Below, piece by piece: positions 6,676 to 7,349 of a stretch of 7,349 bases of DNA. How positions within the stretch are numbered: the first letter of the stretch is position 1; each line of letters starts with the position of its first letter. The stretch is from contig CAVIJD010000061.1 in the NCBI GenBank assembly GCA_963643165.1, positions 1 to 7,349 of the forward strand. The letters are read 5' to 3'. The translations under genes and the position numbers were made by a program. The notes below the pieces were generated by a model. The model was given only the letters and a program-made list of their open reading frames with translations. It made no database searches and was not told the DNA's origin. The stretch is from F23-D06 sp963643165 (GTDB lineage: Bacteria; Bacteroidota; Bacteroidia; Bacteroidales; WCHB1-69).

Positions 6676-6706
6676 CTGGTCGGCAATTAAAATCACTAGG
6701 AGATTT
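6676..6706 (-). repeat. Inverted pair, right end
   Basis: On the plus strand this reads CTGGTCGGC (6676-6684), 14 nt, GGAGATTT (6699-6706), the reverse complement of the two words at 6341-6371 with equal spacing. Together they bound a 366-bp segment. This copy lies just upstream of the transposase promoter, so it could instead belong to the insertion sequence end. Confidence 0.5.
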
Positions 6707-6720
6707 CTAAAAATAATTCA

Positions 6721-6750
6721 TTGACATTCAAATAATTATTCGTATATTTG
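6721..6750 (+). promoter_or_regulatory. Promoter driving the transposase gene
   Basis: TTG at 6721-6723 (within TTGACA) is separated by 19 nt from TATATTTG at 6743-6750, an exact TAnnTTTG box. Element sequences and spacing both fit the Bacteroides housekeeping promoter (TTTG/TTG, 19-21 nt, TAnnTTTG). The transposase ATG lies 20 nt after the box. Confidence 0.75.
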
Positions 6751-6769
6751 CGGCAAATTTGAATGGAAA

Positions 6770-7349
6770 ATGAACGCAGAGAAAAGAGCATACAAAACAC
6801 TTGGAAACAGAGGATTGTTTGACATGGAAGAGAACAAGTCAAAACTGACCTCATTGGGCAATCCGCTGGAGAGGCTGTTGAAAGCGGTTGACTTCGAGAT
6901 GTTCCGCGAGACGCTGGAAACGGGGCTTTACAAGAAACGGATGACCAACGCAGGGGCAAGGCCGTACGACCCTGTGCTGATGTTCAAGGTTCTCGTGCTG
7001 CAGCGGATGTACAACTTGAGCGACGAACAAACTGAATACCAAATAATTGACCGCATGAGTTTCAGAAACTTCCTCGGGCTTGCAAGCGGCGACAAGGTGC
7101 CGGATGCCCGGACAATCTGGGCGTTCAAGGAGCAGTTGGTCAAGAAGAACATCTTCGACCTTCTTTTCTCGGACTTCGACAAGTTCCTGAGGGAGCGGAA
7201 CCTGATTCTGAACCAAGGCGTGATTATAGACGGGAGTTTCGTGGAGGTGCCCCGTCAGCGCAACTCCCGCGAGGAGAACAAGGCGATAAAGGCCGGCCAT
7301 GGCAATGAGTTGTGGTCGGGTGACGGGGAGAAGAACAAGCGCAGGCACA
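6770..7349 (+). CDS. IS5-type DDE transposase, N-terminal part (3' partial)
   Basis: A frame opens at ATG 6770 and stays open to the window end (193 codons). An N-terminal helical DNA-binding region of the DUF772 type is visible: MFKVLVLQRMYNLSDEQTEY (71-90), then RMSFRNFLGL (95-104) and PDARTIWAFKEQL (111-123), the block that precedes the catalytic domain in IS5-group transposases. VIIDGSF (151-157) supplies the first catalytic aspartate (D154). It is followed by a basic, hydrophilic segment (PRQRNSREENKAIKAGH) as expected before the second DDE strand. The remaining catalytic residues lie outside the window, so integrity is unknown. Another ATG at 6763 is in a different frame that stops after 19 codons. 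The family call is from motif memory: IS5 is favoured, with IS1182-like as the alternative. Confidence 0.85.
   Translation, partial: MNAEKRAYKTLGNRGLFDMEENKSKLTSLGNPLERLLKAVDFEMFRETLETGLYKKRMTNAGARPYDPVLMFKVLVLQRMYNLSDEQTEYQIIDRMSFRNFLGLASGDKVPDARTIWAFKEQLVKKNIFDLLFSDFDKFLRERNLILNQGVIIDGSFVEVPRQRNSREENKAIKAGHGNELWSGDGEKNKRRH

Larger units (their letters stand above)
6710..7349 (+). mobile_element. Left part of an IS5-type insertion sequence
   Basis: The presence of the element is inferred from the transposase and its own promoter. It continues past the right edge, so its length, right inverted repeat and target duplication cannot be seen. The left boundary is uncertain; it lies somewhere between about 6650 and 6740, and the start given is nominal. 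The inverted-pair member at 6676-6706 may be part of this end. Confidence 0.55.

Overview
The window looks like a chromosomal segment of a Bacteroidetes, most likely a member of the Bacteroidales. Three things support this: two promoter-like TAnnTTTG (-7) boxes, starts preceded by A/T-rich leaders rather than a clear Shine-Dalgarno, and a large secreted-type protein built from FISUMP (Fib_succ_major) domains alternating with Ig/Fn3-like segments. The genus cannot be read from the sequence.

Layout. (1) 1-1994, plus strand: the 3' part of a multidomain FISUMP surface/secreted protein, open at the left edge. A rho-independent terminator follows at 2087-2120. (2) 2183-6001, plus strand: a probable two-gene operon of a phosphoglucomutase/phosphomannomutase-type phosphosugar mutase (575 aa) and, 30 nt later, a fused alpha-beta ADP-forming acyl-CoA (acetate-CoA) ligase (686 aa). 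It starts from a TATCTTTG promoter box and ends at a strong 17-bp-stem terminator at 6023-6064. (3) 6111-6260, minus strand: a 49-codon gene or gene remnant resembling the C-terminal part of DUF4160-type small proteins. It converges on the same terminator. (4) About 6300-6710: a compact non-genic or decayed segment. It holds a coding-like remnant on the minus strand, four hairpins with 3-nt purine loops (C/T-GNA-G or C-AAA-G type) packed in 115 bp, short tandem repeats, and a matching inverted sequence pair at 6341-6371 and 6676-6706 that bounds the segment like the ends of a small non-autonomous element. (5) 6721-7349, plus strand: a promoter and the first 193 codons of an IS5-type transposase that runs off the right edge.

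The two metabolic genes are the stable core. The mutase interconverts hexose-1- and hexose-6-phosphates, and the ligase makes acetate (or another acid) from acyl-CoA while generating ATP, so both fit a saccharolytic fermenter. The right third is accessory DNA. Its most unusual content is the hairpin cluster enclosed by the inverted pair, next to an insertion sequence. No complete, clearly new multi-gene system is visible. That repeat segment is the best candidate for something undescribed.
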